From NCBI GenBank assembly GCA_946535435.1, contig CAMNDM010000059.1, positions 1-18,855 of the forward strand: 18,855 nt of DNA, written 5' to 3'. Below the pieces are notes generated by a model, which was not told the DNA's origin, searched no databases, and worked only from the letters and a program-made list of their open reading frames with translations. Position 1 is the stretch's first letter; every line of letters starts with the position of its first letter. Origin of the DNA: Physcocola sp002396385. Its GTDB lineage: Bacteria > Bacteroidota > Bacteroidia > Bacteroidales > Paludibacteraceae. Position numbers and translations under genes: made by a program. This document shows positions 6,423-13,203 of the stretch, piece by piece.

Positions 6423-7625
6423 ATGAAAGTTTTAGTACTAAACTGCGGTAGCTCTTCAATCAAGTTCAAGTTGATTGACATGCCAGCAAACAATGTTCTT
6501 GAATCTGGAACCCTTGAAAAGTTGGGCTTGCCCGACAGCTTTATCAAGTTTAAGAAGGGGGAAGGTGAGAAAACTCAAATCGACAAGAAGATTGAGAACC
6601 ATTTGGAAGGTATACACCTCATCTTCGACGTTATTACGGGCAAGGAAACTGGTGTGCTTGGCTCTTTGAACGAACTTGATGCGGTTGGTCACCGTGTTGT
6701 GCACGGCGGTGAGAAGTTTGCAAGCAGTGTCCTTATTGATGCTGACGTCATCAAGCAGATTGAAGAGTGCAAGAAGTTGGCTCCTCTTCATAACGGTCCT
6801 AACCTTACCGGTATTGAGGCTGTTTCAAAGCTGCTTCCTGGGGTCCCTCAGGTTGCTGTGTTCGATACTGCTTTCCATCAGACTATTCCAGATTACGCCT
6901 ATATGTATGCCCTTCCTTACGAACTCTATAAGGAAGACGGTATCCGTCGTTATGGTTTCCACGGAACCAGTCACCGCTATGTGTCTGCCAAGGCCATTGA
7001 AAAACTTGGAAAAAAGGAGAGTAAGATTATTACCTGCCATATCGGTAATGGTGGCTCTATTTCTGCTATCCTTAACGGGCATTCGGTCGATACTTCCATG
7101 GGACTTACTCCGCTCGAGGGTCTGGTGATGGGTACCCGTTGTGGCGACCTCGATCCGGCTGCCGTTACGTTCTTGCAGGAAAGCAAGGGCTGGAGCGTTA
7201 AGGAAATTAACAATGTGATGAACAAGAAGAGTGGCTTGGCTGGCTTGTCGGGTGTCTCTTCCGATATGCGCGACATTGAGGCTGCTTGTCAGGCTGGCAA
7301 CAAACAGGCCCAACTGGCTTGCGAGATGTTTGTCTACCGTGTAAAGAAGTACATCGGCGCCTATGCGGCCGTCCTCAATGGTGTGGATGCGCTGGTGTTC
7401 ACTGGCGGTATGGGTGAAAACCAGGTGAATATCCGTAAGAATATTTGTGCCGGTTTGTCTTACCTCGGTTTGGAAATCGATGAACAGAAGAATGCCGACC
7501 TCCGCAAGAACGGTGGCGAGGGCGATATCTCGAAAGATGGCTCAAAGGTGCGTATCTACGTTATTCCTACCGACGAGGAGTATATGATTGCGCTCGATAC
7601 GCTCAATATTGTATCTAAACTCTAA
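6423..7625 (+). CDS. ackA: Acetate kinase
   Basis: Transfers phosphate from acetyl phosphate to ADP, making acetate and ATP (reversible), in the cytoplasm. The start chosen is the ATG at 6423, since MKVLVLNCGSSSIKFKL is the usual beginning of AckA; an in-frame ATG at 6408 would add five residues not found in the family. The 400-residue length is normal. The ASKHA-fold motifs are present: NCGSSSIKF near the start, the VGHRVVHGG segment with its substrate-binding Arg, VFDTAFHQT with the conserved Asp, CHIGNGGS, GGMGENQ and the terminal PTDEEYMIA with the metal-binding Glu. It pairs functionally with pta upstream but appears to be transcribed separately. Confidence 0.97.
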   Translation: MKVLVLNCGSSSIKFKLIDMPANNVLESGTLEKLGLPDSFIKFKKGEGEKTQIDKKIENHLEGIHLIFDVITGKETGVLGSLNELDAVGHRVVHGGEKFASSVLIDADVIKQIEECKKLAPLHNGPNLTGIEAVSKLLPGVPQVAVFDTAFHQTIPDYAYMYALPYELYKEDGIRRYGFHGTSHRYVSAKAIEKLGKKESKIITCHIGNGGSISAILNGHSVDTSMGLTPLEGLVMGTRCGDLDPAAVTFLQESKGWSVKEINNVMNKKSGLAGLSGVSSDMRDIEAACQAGNKQAQLACEMFVYRVKKYIGAYAAVLNGVDALVFTGGMGENQVNIRKNICAGLSYLGLEIDEQKNADLRKNGGEGDISKDGSKVRIYVIPTDEEYMIALDTLNIVSKL

Positions 7626-7645
7626 GCAAGACTTAGTTAATGAAT

Positions 7646-7685
7646 AAGAGGCGAAGCATGTGACACTGCTTCGCCTCTTTCATTT
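7646..7685 (+). terminator. Rho-independent terminator of ackA
   Basis: AAGAGGCGAAGCA and TGCTTCGCCTCTT form a perfect 13-bp stem around the loop tgtgacac, followed by tcatttt. It lies 20 nt after the ackA stop and may also act on the converging operon from the other side. Confidence 0.88.
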
Positions 7686-7732
7686 TCTAATCAAGATATT
7701 GCCCGAAGTCCTCTGGATAACGGGGTAGGTTG

Positions 7733-8512
7733 TCATCTAGATAATCCCACATTTTTTAAGAAAGCTCTGTAATGGACCATTACACCTTCGTGAAATTTGT
7801 CTGCGGTGCCGGGTGTACTAGGGTGGTAAGAACAAAAAACGAGCGCTTCAATTCCTCCTCTAGGGTCCTTGATGATTCGAATGCTGTTGTGCCCTTCTAT
7901 TGTATAAACCTTTTCTTGAGGGTACGATTTGACCACGGCGTCGTATATCAATGAACTTGTGCATACAATAAAGTTTGGCTTCAGAATCTCAAGTTCCTTT
8001 TTCAGTAAGTCGCCATAGTTGCGAAGGTGTTTTTTCAAAATTTTATCGTCAAGTTTGCCTTCTCCTGGCATTTTTTTGCATTCTACCAAGGCGAAAGGCT
8101 GCGTGTTGAAGAAGTCTTTTACTTCCTCTCTGTGTTTGTCAACCTCGTCGTACCACCAGTCGTTCTTCTCGTCAGCTTTCGATAAGCCCCAAATCAGGTA
8201 AGCTATTCTTTTGAGGAAAGACACTTCAAGGTTCCTGTTCTTTCTTTTTTGTGCCAGGGCCTTCTCATCATCGATATCGGTGTCTCTAAGCCAGTCACGG
8301 ATGTCCTCGTCCCATTTTTGTTCGTCCTTTTGGTACTGGTCTTTTAGCAATATAGCAATACGCCTTTCCGTCGAGAACCACTTGGCCTCTAATTCCTCGT
8401 CTGTCTCGTTGTTGTGGCGTAGAATGCCGTCTTTCGTGAAGTTCTCTCCATCTCCGTTTTCTGTCTGTCTGTTCTTCCAGATTTTAAACAGTTCTTCTAG
8501 GTCTTTTCCCAT
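7733..8512 (-). CDS. Uracil-DNA-glycosylase-like protein, paralog of the 10580-11374 product
   Basis: I do not recognise a named family with certainty. With the ATG at 8512 the product has 259 residues (MGKDLEELFKIW...). It aligns end to end with the protein encoded at 10580-11374: L-ELF--W near the start, KDG[IL], RRI--[IL][LV]KD, DIR-WL, F[LP]--IA-[LI][IL][WY]GL, NT-PFAL[VI]E-KK, LLK-EL[ED]IL[KQ]PN-IVC and SYHP[ST]. The last two (PNFIVC and CSYHPSTP) resemble the second half of uracil-DNA-glycosylase superfamily folds, where HPS is the second active-site motif; the first motif (GExPG or GQDPY) is not present, LLKDQ standing in its place, so glycosylase activity is doubtful. It is the last gene of the operon. 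A GTG at 8587 would overlap the KAP stop (GTGA) and add 25 residues, but these are not shared with the paralog. Confidence 0.7.
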   Translation of the reverse strand: MGKDLEELFKIWKNRQTENGDGENFTKDGILRHNNETDEELEAKWFSTERRIAILLKDQYQKDEQKWDEDIRDWLRDTDIDDEKALAQKRKNRNLEVSFLKRIAYLIWGLSKADEKNDWWYDEVDKHREEVKDFFNTQPFALVECKKMPGEGKLDDKILKKHLRNYGDLLKKELEILKPNFIVCTSSLIYDAVVKSYPQEKVYTIEGHNSIRIIKDPRGGIEALVFCSYHPSTPGTADKFHEGVMVHYRAFLKNVGLSR

Positions 8513-8583
8513 ATATGTTGTTATTTTTAATTTTGTTAAAAATATGTATGGATGCCCATTGCTTGATATCTGGACCTTCAAAC

Positions 8584-10566
8584 TCACATCTTTGCAACCT
8601 GGAAACCTATATCGAAAATGGTCCCGATTACTTCTTGCATAAATTTTATGTTCTGTTCCTCAAGAAAGGCGTCTGGATTATCAAATGTGACATCGAAACA
8701 TAAAAGGAATTTGAGCTTCCCATCGAGTATATGGCGTTCTGCCCATAGTTGGTAGCAATTGTTCGCAGCGATTGTTTCACATAGTTTAAAAAAACCAGTG
8801 AATAGCGGAAGAGCCTTATCTTTCAGTGCACTCACGTCGTCTTTTGTGAACTTGTCAAGGGGCGGAGGGGGAACTGGCATGTATTGTTGGCAATTCTCTG
8901 CCAATACTTGCTTGGTTTGCAATCGGAATTGTATGCGGATTTTGTGGTTTTCAGGGTTATTCTGCCATATTTGCAGGTCTGGAAATATTTTATAAGTGGT
9001 TATTCTTCCATTTGTTGTCTTTACTTTTGGGGCGCGGAAACCCGCATCAACATAAGTCTGTTTGAGATGCTCATAAAGTTTTCGTTGGATGTTGTGTGTT
9101 AACTGCACTGCATCGTATGCGAGAGGTTCTGTATCGTTTGAGCTTAGGCTTGTAACAAAAGCTTGACTCATCTGCTCTTGCATAAACTCTTTAATGAAGT
9201 TGTTCTCGGCTTCTGGGCTTGTTTCATAGGAACTTTCTTCGTCGTTCGACACGACGCTCTTTATCTCGTTGCGCATCATGTTGAAAAGTCTCGATATGTT
9301 GATTGCGTTTTTCTGCAGATGTTTATCCGTTAGGCAGACCCGGTAAAGCACTTGTTCCCAGAGTTCGTCGAATTCTTCAAATTTGTCTAACCGGTCTTTG
9401 GTCTCATTGTCAATTTGCCTAACTCCCATTTTTGCGGCTATCCTGTCGTCCCACATGGTAAATCCTGGCTCTAAGCAGAGTAGCTGGTAGATTTTCGGAT
9501 AGGCTACCTGCAACCCGACGATAGATAAGTTTAAAAGAATCTTTAGATCGCGTGTCTCTTTTGACTCTTCTCGTTCTCCGTCGTTTAGTGTGGCTGTCTC
9601 ATCGCATGCGTTGTTGATGCACTTTATCATAGACAGCGTGTTTAGGAAACGTTTTATGGATCGAGGATTGCTGCCAATCGTCAATATTTCGGCTTTGTTG
9701 AGGTCGTTTGTTAACTTCTCGTTGCTTAAGTCGGCTGAATCAATTATCCCGATGCCCTTTAACTCATCAATCAAGTAGTTTTTTGTTGAGTATTGGCTGA
9801 CTGGCATCGAGAATGGTACTTGAATAATTTTGTCAAAGAAAGATCTGAATTCGCGTTCGTTTTGTTCGTTTAGCTCTCCGAATTTTGGCTTCAATCCCTT
9901 TATGACCACATCGTAGTCTATCGCAAGTACGAAAAGACAATGCTTGAGTGTGAATACGTTTTTTAGTAACTCAAGTAACTCGACTGCAACAGGAGGGTCA
10001 ATTCTGTCAAGGTCGTCTATAAAGAATATAATTCCCTTTTTATTTTGGCTCTTGTTGATACAGACGTTGATTTGTTGCTCGAGTTTCTCCCGTAAGTCTG
10101 CAATGCTATTCCCCCCTTCTTTGTTGAAGATGTCCATAATGCTGTCACCAAAACCGTCAAGGGCTTTGTTCGCCAAACTTCTGGCAACCGACATCCCTAA
10201 TACGGAAAGGTTCTTTTTTATGGAGCCGATGACTTCTTCCCCCGCAGTTTGTGTCAATTTGACGACTTCGTTCGCCATTTTGAATAGTATTTGGAGCAGA
10301 GCCTCGTTTGAGCTCCGCATTAGGGAAAACTCCCAGGTGTTAATCCATATGGAATAGAATTCGCCGTTCTCGTTACACAAGTCGTCGTTGAGCACGTTCA
10401 TTAACGAGGTTTTTCCGCTGCCCCATTCGCCTTGTAGCGCAACGGTTATAGGTGTGGATGACCCACGTAAGAATGCTTCAAGCCCTTTTTCGTACGCCAT
10501 CAAACCAAATCGGTCATGTTCTGCCGACCCCTTTCTCGGTATGTCTGTTATGGTGGTTGTTCCCAT
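8584..10566 (-). CDS. KAP family P-loop NTPase
   Basis: A 660-residue KAP NTPase of the STAND/AAA-like P-loop group; bacterial members include phage- or plasmid-interference proteins such as PifA, and the eukaryotic Kidins220 gave the family its name. Walker A is GEWGSGKTS (residues 46-54), followed by the family's aromatic segment WINTWEF (74-80). Walker B is IIFFIDDLDRID (179-190), then the FDKIIQVPFSMP segment (244-255) and a sensor-like GSNPRSIKRFLN (298-309). Residues ~112-145 are only moderately hydrophobic, so the membrane helices typical of many KAP proteins are uncertain. The C-terminal half (~330-660) has no recognised domain and may bind the partner or target. Start is 13 nt after the upstream gene's stop, and its own stop lies 71 nt before the next ATG. 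It is likely the motor/switch of the operon; no nucleic-acid or lipid target can be read from the sequence. Confidence 0.88.
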   Translation of the reverse strand: MGTTTITDIPRKGSAEHDRFGLMAYEKGLEAFLRGSSTPITVALQGEWGSGKTSLMNVLNDDLCNENGEFYSIWINTWEFSLMRSSNEALLQILFKMANEVVKLTQTAGEEVIGSIKKNLSVLGMSVARSLANKALDGFGDSIMDIFNKEGGNSIADLREKLEQQINVCINKSQNKKGIIFFIDDLDRIDPPVAVELLELLKNVFTLKHCLFVLAIDYDVVIKGLKPKFGELNEQNEREFRSFFDKIIQVPFSMPVSQYSTKNYLIDELKGIGIIDSADLSNEKLTNDLNKAEILTIGSNPRSIKRFLNTLSMIKCINNACDETATLNDGEREESKETRDLKILLNLSIVGLQVAYPKIYQLLCLEPGFTMWDDRIAAKMGVRQIDNETKDRLDKFEEFDELWEQVLYRVCLTDKHLQKNAINISRLFNMMRNEIKSVVSNDEESSYETSPEAENNFIKEFMQEQMSQAFVTSLSSNDTEPLAYDAVQLTHNIQRKLYEHLKQTYVDAGFRAPKVKTTNGRITTYKIFPDLQIWQNNPENHKIRIQFRLQTKQVLAENCQQYMPVPPPPLDKFTKDDVSALKDKALPLFTGFFKLCETIAANNCYQLWAERHILDGKLKFLLCFDVTFDNPDAFLEEQNIKFMQEVIGTIFDIGFQVAKM

Positions 10567-10579
10567 TGCGTTTCCTGTA

Positions 10580-11374
10580 TTAGATATTTGTGGTTTGTAA
10601 CAAATTGTGAAATGGACTAATCACTCTTTCGTAGGTTCTCCAGTCAGCTTTGCCTTTTCTTGTGGGATGATATGATTTTATGACCGTTATTCCCTTTGTT
10701 GGATAGTACCAAAGACAGCAAGACATTTTGTCTTCTGGGTATATATATTCTATCTTTTTAATGCTTCCATGGTCTTCTTTACCTAAGTAATATTGTGTTA
10801 TATAGTTGAATTGAGTGCCTTTCGGATCACAACATACAATAATGTTCGGCTGAAGAATGTCCAATTCTTCTTTTAGTAACTCTTTGTCTTGATTTAGTGC
10901 GTGAACAATCTCTGAAGTGGATACTGTAGGATGTCCAGCTAATTTTTTTGCTTCTATAAGGGCAAATGGCTCAGTGTTCCAAATTTCTCTTACTTCTTCA
11001 AATTTTGTCTCGGATACTTCTTTGAATCCTATTCTTATATCTCTTTGATCTTTTAATAGTCCATAGAGTATACGTGCAATGTTGGGTAGAAATCCTCGTT
11101 TCCCTACAATGCCGCCTGATAAATTTCGACTGTTTTCCGCATGTTTCCCTTCTATAAGCCAACGCCGAATGTCGTCTCCGTCGGGTGTGTTTTTGTCTTT
11201 TACAATAAACATGATCCGACGTTTAGCTTTTTCCCACTTTTCTTCAACGGAAATCTCTGGCTCTCCTGCCTTAAGTATTAAGCCGTCTTTGCAAAATAAT
11301 GCCTTCTGTTCCGCGCTTAGGTTTTCCGTCCATCGTTCGAACAATTCGTCTAATTTCTTATTATAGTTCATCAT
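10580..11374 (-). CDS. Uracil-DNA-glycosylase-like protein, paralog of the 7733-8512 product
   Basis: 264 residues (or 263 from the second ATG). It is the clear paralog of the last gene of the operon, sharing LDELFERW, FCKDG, RRIMFIVKDKN, DIRRWL, NIARILYGL, NTEPFALIEAKKL, LLKEELDILQPNIIVC and SYHPT in the same order. The PNIIVC strand and the SYHPT motif near the C-terminus are what suggest a UDG-superfamily fold; the catalytic first motif of active UDG families is missing. It differs from the paralog mainly in the middle (residues ~140-215). It lies 33 nt after the MITEI gene and 13 nt before the KAP gene, so the four genes are almost certainly one operon. Having two diverged copies flank an NTPase suggests a heteromeric complex, which is inference. 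Confidence 0.7.
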   Translation of the reverse strand: MMNYNKKLDELFERWTENLSAEQKALFCKDGLILKAGEPEISVEEKWEKAKRRIMFIVKDKNTPDGDDIRRWLIEGKHAENSRNLSGGIVGKRGFLPNIARILYGLLKDQRDIRIGFKEVSETKFEEVREIWNTEPFALIEAKKLAGHPTVSTSEIVHALNQDKELLKEELDILQPNIIVCCDPKGTQFNYITQYYLGKEDHGSIKKIEYIYPEDKMSCCLWYYPTKGITVIKSYHPTRKGKADWRTYERVISPFHNLLQTTNI

Positions 11375-11407
11375 GGTCTTTGATTACATTATGGTTTGAT
11401 GTGGAAT

Positions 11408-11713
11408 TTATTTAAAACGGTGAGAGATTTCTTTGAAGTATAGATCGTAAACATAGACTTTATTGTCTTTGTGGAATACGATATAGTTCCCTATTACATT
11501 TTTAAATGTTCCTACATTGTTTTCAAATGTGTGGGCAATTTCTTTGAAGTCTTCGTCATAACAGTAAAGCTTATGGTCCCTCCTACAAACAATGGCTTCA
11601 TTACTGTAACCGATTATACTCCCAACATTTTGTATAAATGTGTGGCTGATTTCGTGACATGTTTCATCATAAACGTAATACCTGTTGTCCTTGCTGATAA
11701 TTTCTGTAATCAT
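11408..11713 (-). CDS. Small YVYD-repeat protein (MITEI family), first gene of the KAP operon
   Basis: 101 residues, no signal peptide or membrane helix. It consists of about 2.5 beta-rich repeats of ~35 residues: YYVYDETCHEISHTF...NVG...IVCRRD, then KLYCYDEDFKEIAHTF...NVG...IVFHKD, then KVYVYDLYFKEISHRF. The pattern resembles WG-type or propeller-blade repeats but is too short for a full propeller. It is clearly homologous along its length to the protein at 17160-17519 (same MITEI start, VG-I--YS---IVCR---KLY-YDE-F, IVG/VIG, VYV/VCVY). It is the first gene after a shared palindrome-containing promoter. I do not know a function; a sensor, adaptor or immunity role would fit its position at the head of two different operons. 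Confidence 0.75.
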   Translation of the reverse strand: MITEIISKDNRYYVYDETCHEISHTFIQNVGSIIGYSNEAIVCRRDHKLYCYDEDFKEIAHTFENNVGTFKNVIGNYIVFHKDNKVYVYDLYFKEISHRFK

Positions 11714-11846
11714 ATTAAATTGTTTTATTTGGTTAAAGAATATGCTAATTAAAAAAAAAACTAGCGCGTTACAAAATTTTCAGCGTCTTTTTTGACTCTG
11801 TCTTACAACATTAGAAATTTTTCTGTATACGTCAGTCTTTCAAATT

Positions 11847-11882
11847 CAAAGTACCTCTATGTCTGTAACAAAACACGTTACA
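11847..11882 (-). promoter_or_regulatory. Palindromic operator and TTTG box upstream of the KAP operon
   Basis: The palindrome TGTAAC-N7-GTTACA occupies 11864-11882. On the minus strand it is followed after 13 nt by TTTG (CAAA on the plus strand at 11847-11850), which reads TACTTTG with flank and resembles the -7 TAnnTTTG element with a base missing. The same palindrome and the same 13-nt spacing occur at 17616-17651 before the other MITEI gene; 16 of the 19 palindrome bases are identical. The palindrome would cover the -33 region, suggesting repression or activation by a dimeric regulator. It starts 150 nt before the ATG. Confidence 0.65.
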
Positions 11883-11970
11883 CTCAATAAAAAAATTCCG
11901 AAATAGTAATAATTTAGTCTGTTTTGTAAGATTGCATCAACTGGTTGTTATTTAGAATGAAAATAAATAG

Positions 11971-11978
11971 TATATTTG
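11971..11978 (+). promoter_or_regulatory. -7 element of the outer-membrane protein gene
   Basis: TATATTTG is a perfect TAnnTTTG match 36 nt before the ATG at 12015. The nearest upstream box is GTTG at 11944-11947, spacer 23 nt, so the -33 part is weak. Confidence 0.5.
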
Positions 11979-12014
11979 TGACCAGAATTCAATCAGGATA
12001 ATTAATAAGCAATA

Positions 12015-13121
12015 ATGAAGTTTTTTAAGGGGAAACTATGCCTTTTAGGTCTCCTCCATGCTCTTGCCATCTCTAACACTTTTCCGCTTTATGCGGTTGG
12101 TAATGAGAAGTTAAATTTTGAAGCCTCACTTTTCTCTGAGGCGGAGTGGAATTTGGACGACCGGGCCGCTTGGATGAATGAGGCGGCTCTCTATGCGATT
12201 TGGAAACCCGTGTCGCCTTTTTTTCTCGAACTGGGTACTCTGCATACCTATGGTTTGGGAGATGACGTGGTGATTGACGATTTGCAAGGATTTTCGAACA
12301 TCAAGAATGAAAATATGGCGGCCGGACTACGTATGCTCGACCTCGGATTTGAAAACACTTTTGGTGCCGATAGTTCCCATCATCTGGTGTTTCTTTCTGG
12401 TGTGCGAAATGTGAATGAGGACTATTTTACGGAGGGTAACTCTACGTTGTTCTTGAATGGATCTGACGGCATTTTCCCGACTATAGCCGCTAATTACGAA
12501 ATGGCCAACTTCCCGCTTTCGGGGGTGTGCCCCATTCATGTCTCTTATTCCCATAAGGTGGGTTTTAAAGCCCAATTCAGCCTCTATAATGGAATTGCCG
12601 GTGAACTGGCCGATGGCTCTACCTTCCGTTTCCGACCTCATCGCGATGGCGTCACTACTATGACTGAGATTGGGTATTCCCGCACCGACGTCCCGCTTCT
12701 TATGCTCTATTCAGTAGGTCTTGCCACCAACAATTCCCCCTCTGACGCCGGAGGAAAGAAAAGGTTTCGTGCTACGTGGTGGACACAGCTGGAACAAGGC
12801 TTGCTGAATAAGAACGGTTGCCGGCTGAATTTGCTGTTACATGGTTCTACTTCTCTTAACAGCGGTAGCAACTGCAAAGGATATGCTGGCGCTGGGCTTG
12901 TCTTGAACCCGTCGGGTAGCGGCAAGAAAGTTCGGGTGGAAAGTGTCGGACTGAAGAACCATTATGCCTGTTTTGCCGATGCCGATGAGTGTAATCAGGA
13001 ACTCACTTTGCAAATGAGCTTGTTCGACTTGTTTACTGTTCAGCCTTCCTTCCAACTCGTTGAGGGTGGCGGAAGTGTCCAAAAGGTTTTCGTGCTGCGG
13101 TTGTGCTACGAACTGGAATAG
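12015..13121 (+). CDS. Predicted outer-membrane beta-barrel protein (porin-like)
   Basis: 368 residues with a signal peptide: basic MKFFKGK, hydrophobic LCLLGLLHALAIS, and probable cleavage near LYAVG. The mature part consists of alternating amphipathic strands (FEASLFSEAEWNL, AALYAIWKPVSPFFLELGTLHTYG, IHVSYSHKVGFKAQFSLYNGIAG, RFRATWWTQLEQGLL, LNLLLHGST) and ends in VQKVFVLRLCYELE, a terminal strand near the end as in outer-membrane barrels. It resembles carbohydrate-selective porin-like proteins of Bacteroidales in layout, but no specific family motif is visible. Monocistronic, with its own promoter and a strong terminator. Substrate unknown. Confidence 0.6.
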   Translation: MKFFKGKLCLLGLLHALAISNTFPLYAVGNEKLNFEASLFSEAEWNLDDRAAWMNEAALYAIWKPVSPFFLELGTLHTYGLGDDVVIDDLQGFSNIKNENMAAGLRMLDLGFENTFGADSSHHLVFLSGVRNVNEDYFTEGNSTLFLNGSDGIFPTIAANYEMANFPLSGVCPIHVSYSHKVGFKAQFSLYNGIAGELADGSTFRFRPHRDGVTTMTEIGYSRTDVPLLMLYSVGLATNNSPSDAGGKKRFRATWWTQLEQGLLNKNGCRLNLLLHGSTSLNSGSNCKGYAGAGLVLNPSGSGKKVRVESVGLKNHYACFADADECNQELTLQMSLFDLFTVQPSFQLVEGGGSVQKVFVLRLCYELE

Positions 13122-13128
13122 AAAAGGG

Positions 13129-13160
13129 AAGAGGTTGCGCCATATAAAGCGCAACCTCTT
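13129..13160. terminator. Bidirectional terminator between the porin-like gene and metE
   Basis: AAGAGGTTGCGC and GCGCAACCTCTT make a perfect 12-bp stem around the loop catataaa, 7 nt after the porin-like gene's stop. It lies between convergent genes and probably serves both. Confidence 0.82.
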
Positions 13161-13203
13161 TCTGTATAGACCTAAAAGTCTTTGTTTTGAGTTTAAGCCT
13201 TTT

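Larger units (their letters stand above)
11714..12014. other. Divergent intergenic region with two promoters
   Basis: About 300 AT-rich nt between the KAP operon and the outer-membrane protein gene. It contains the palindrome and TTTG box of the operon (11847-11882), an isolated half-site-like GTTACAAAA near 11769 and the TATATTTG element of the forward gene (11971-11978). Nothing else is seen. Confidence 0.6.

Noticed and set aside
10595..10610. TTGTAACAAATTG near the end of the first UDG-like gene, resembling the shared operator
   Set aside because: Only one arm matches (TGTAACAAA) and it lies inside coding sequence with no matching second arm or downstream TTTG at 13 nt.
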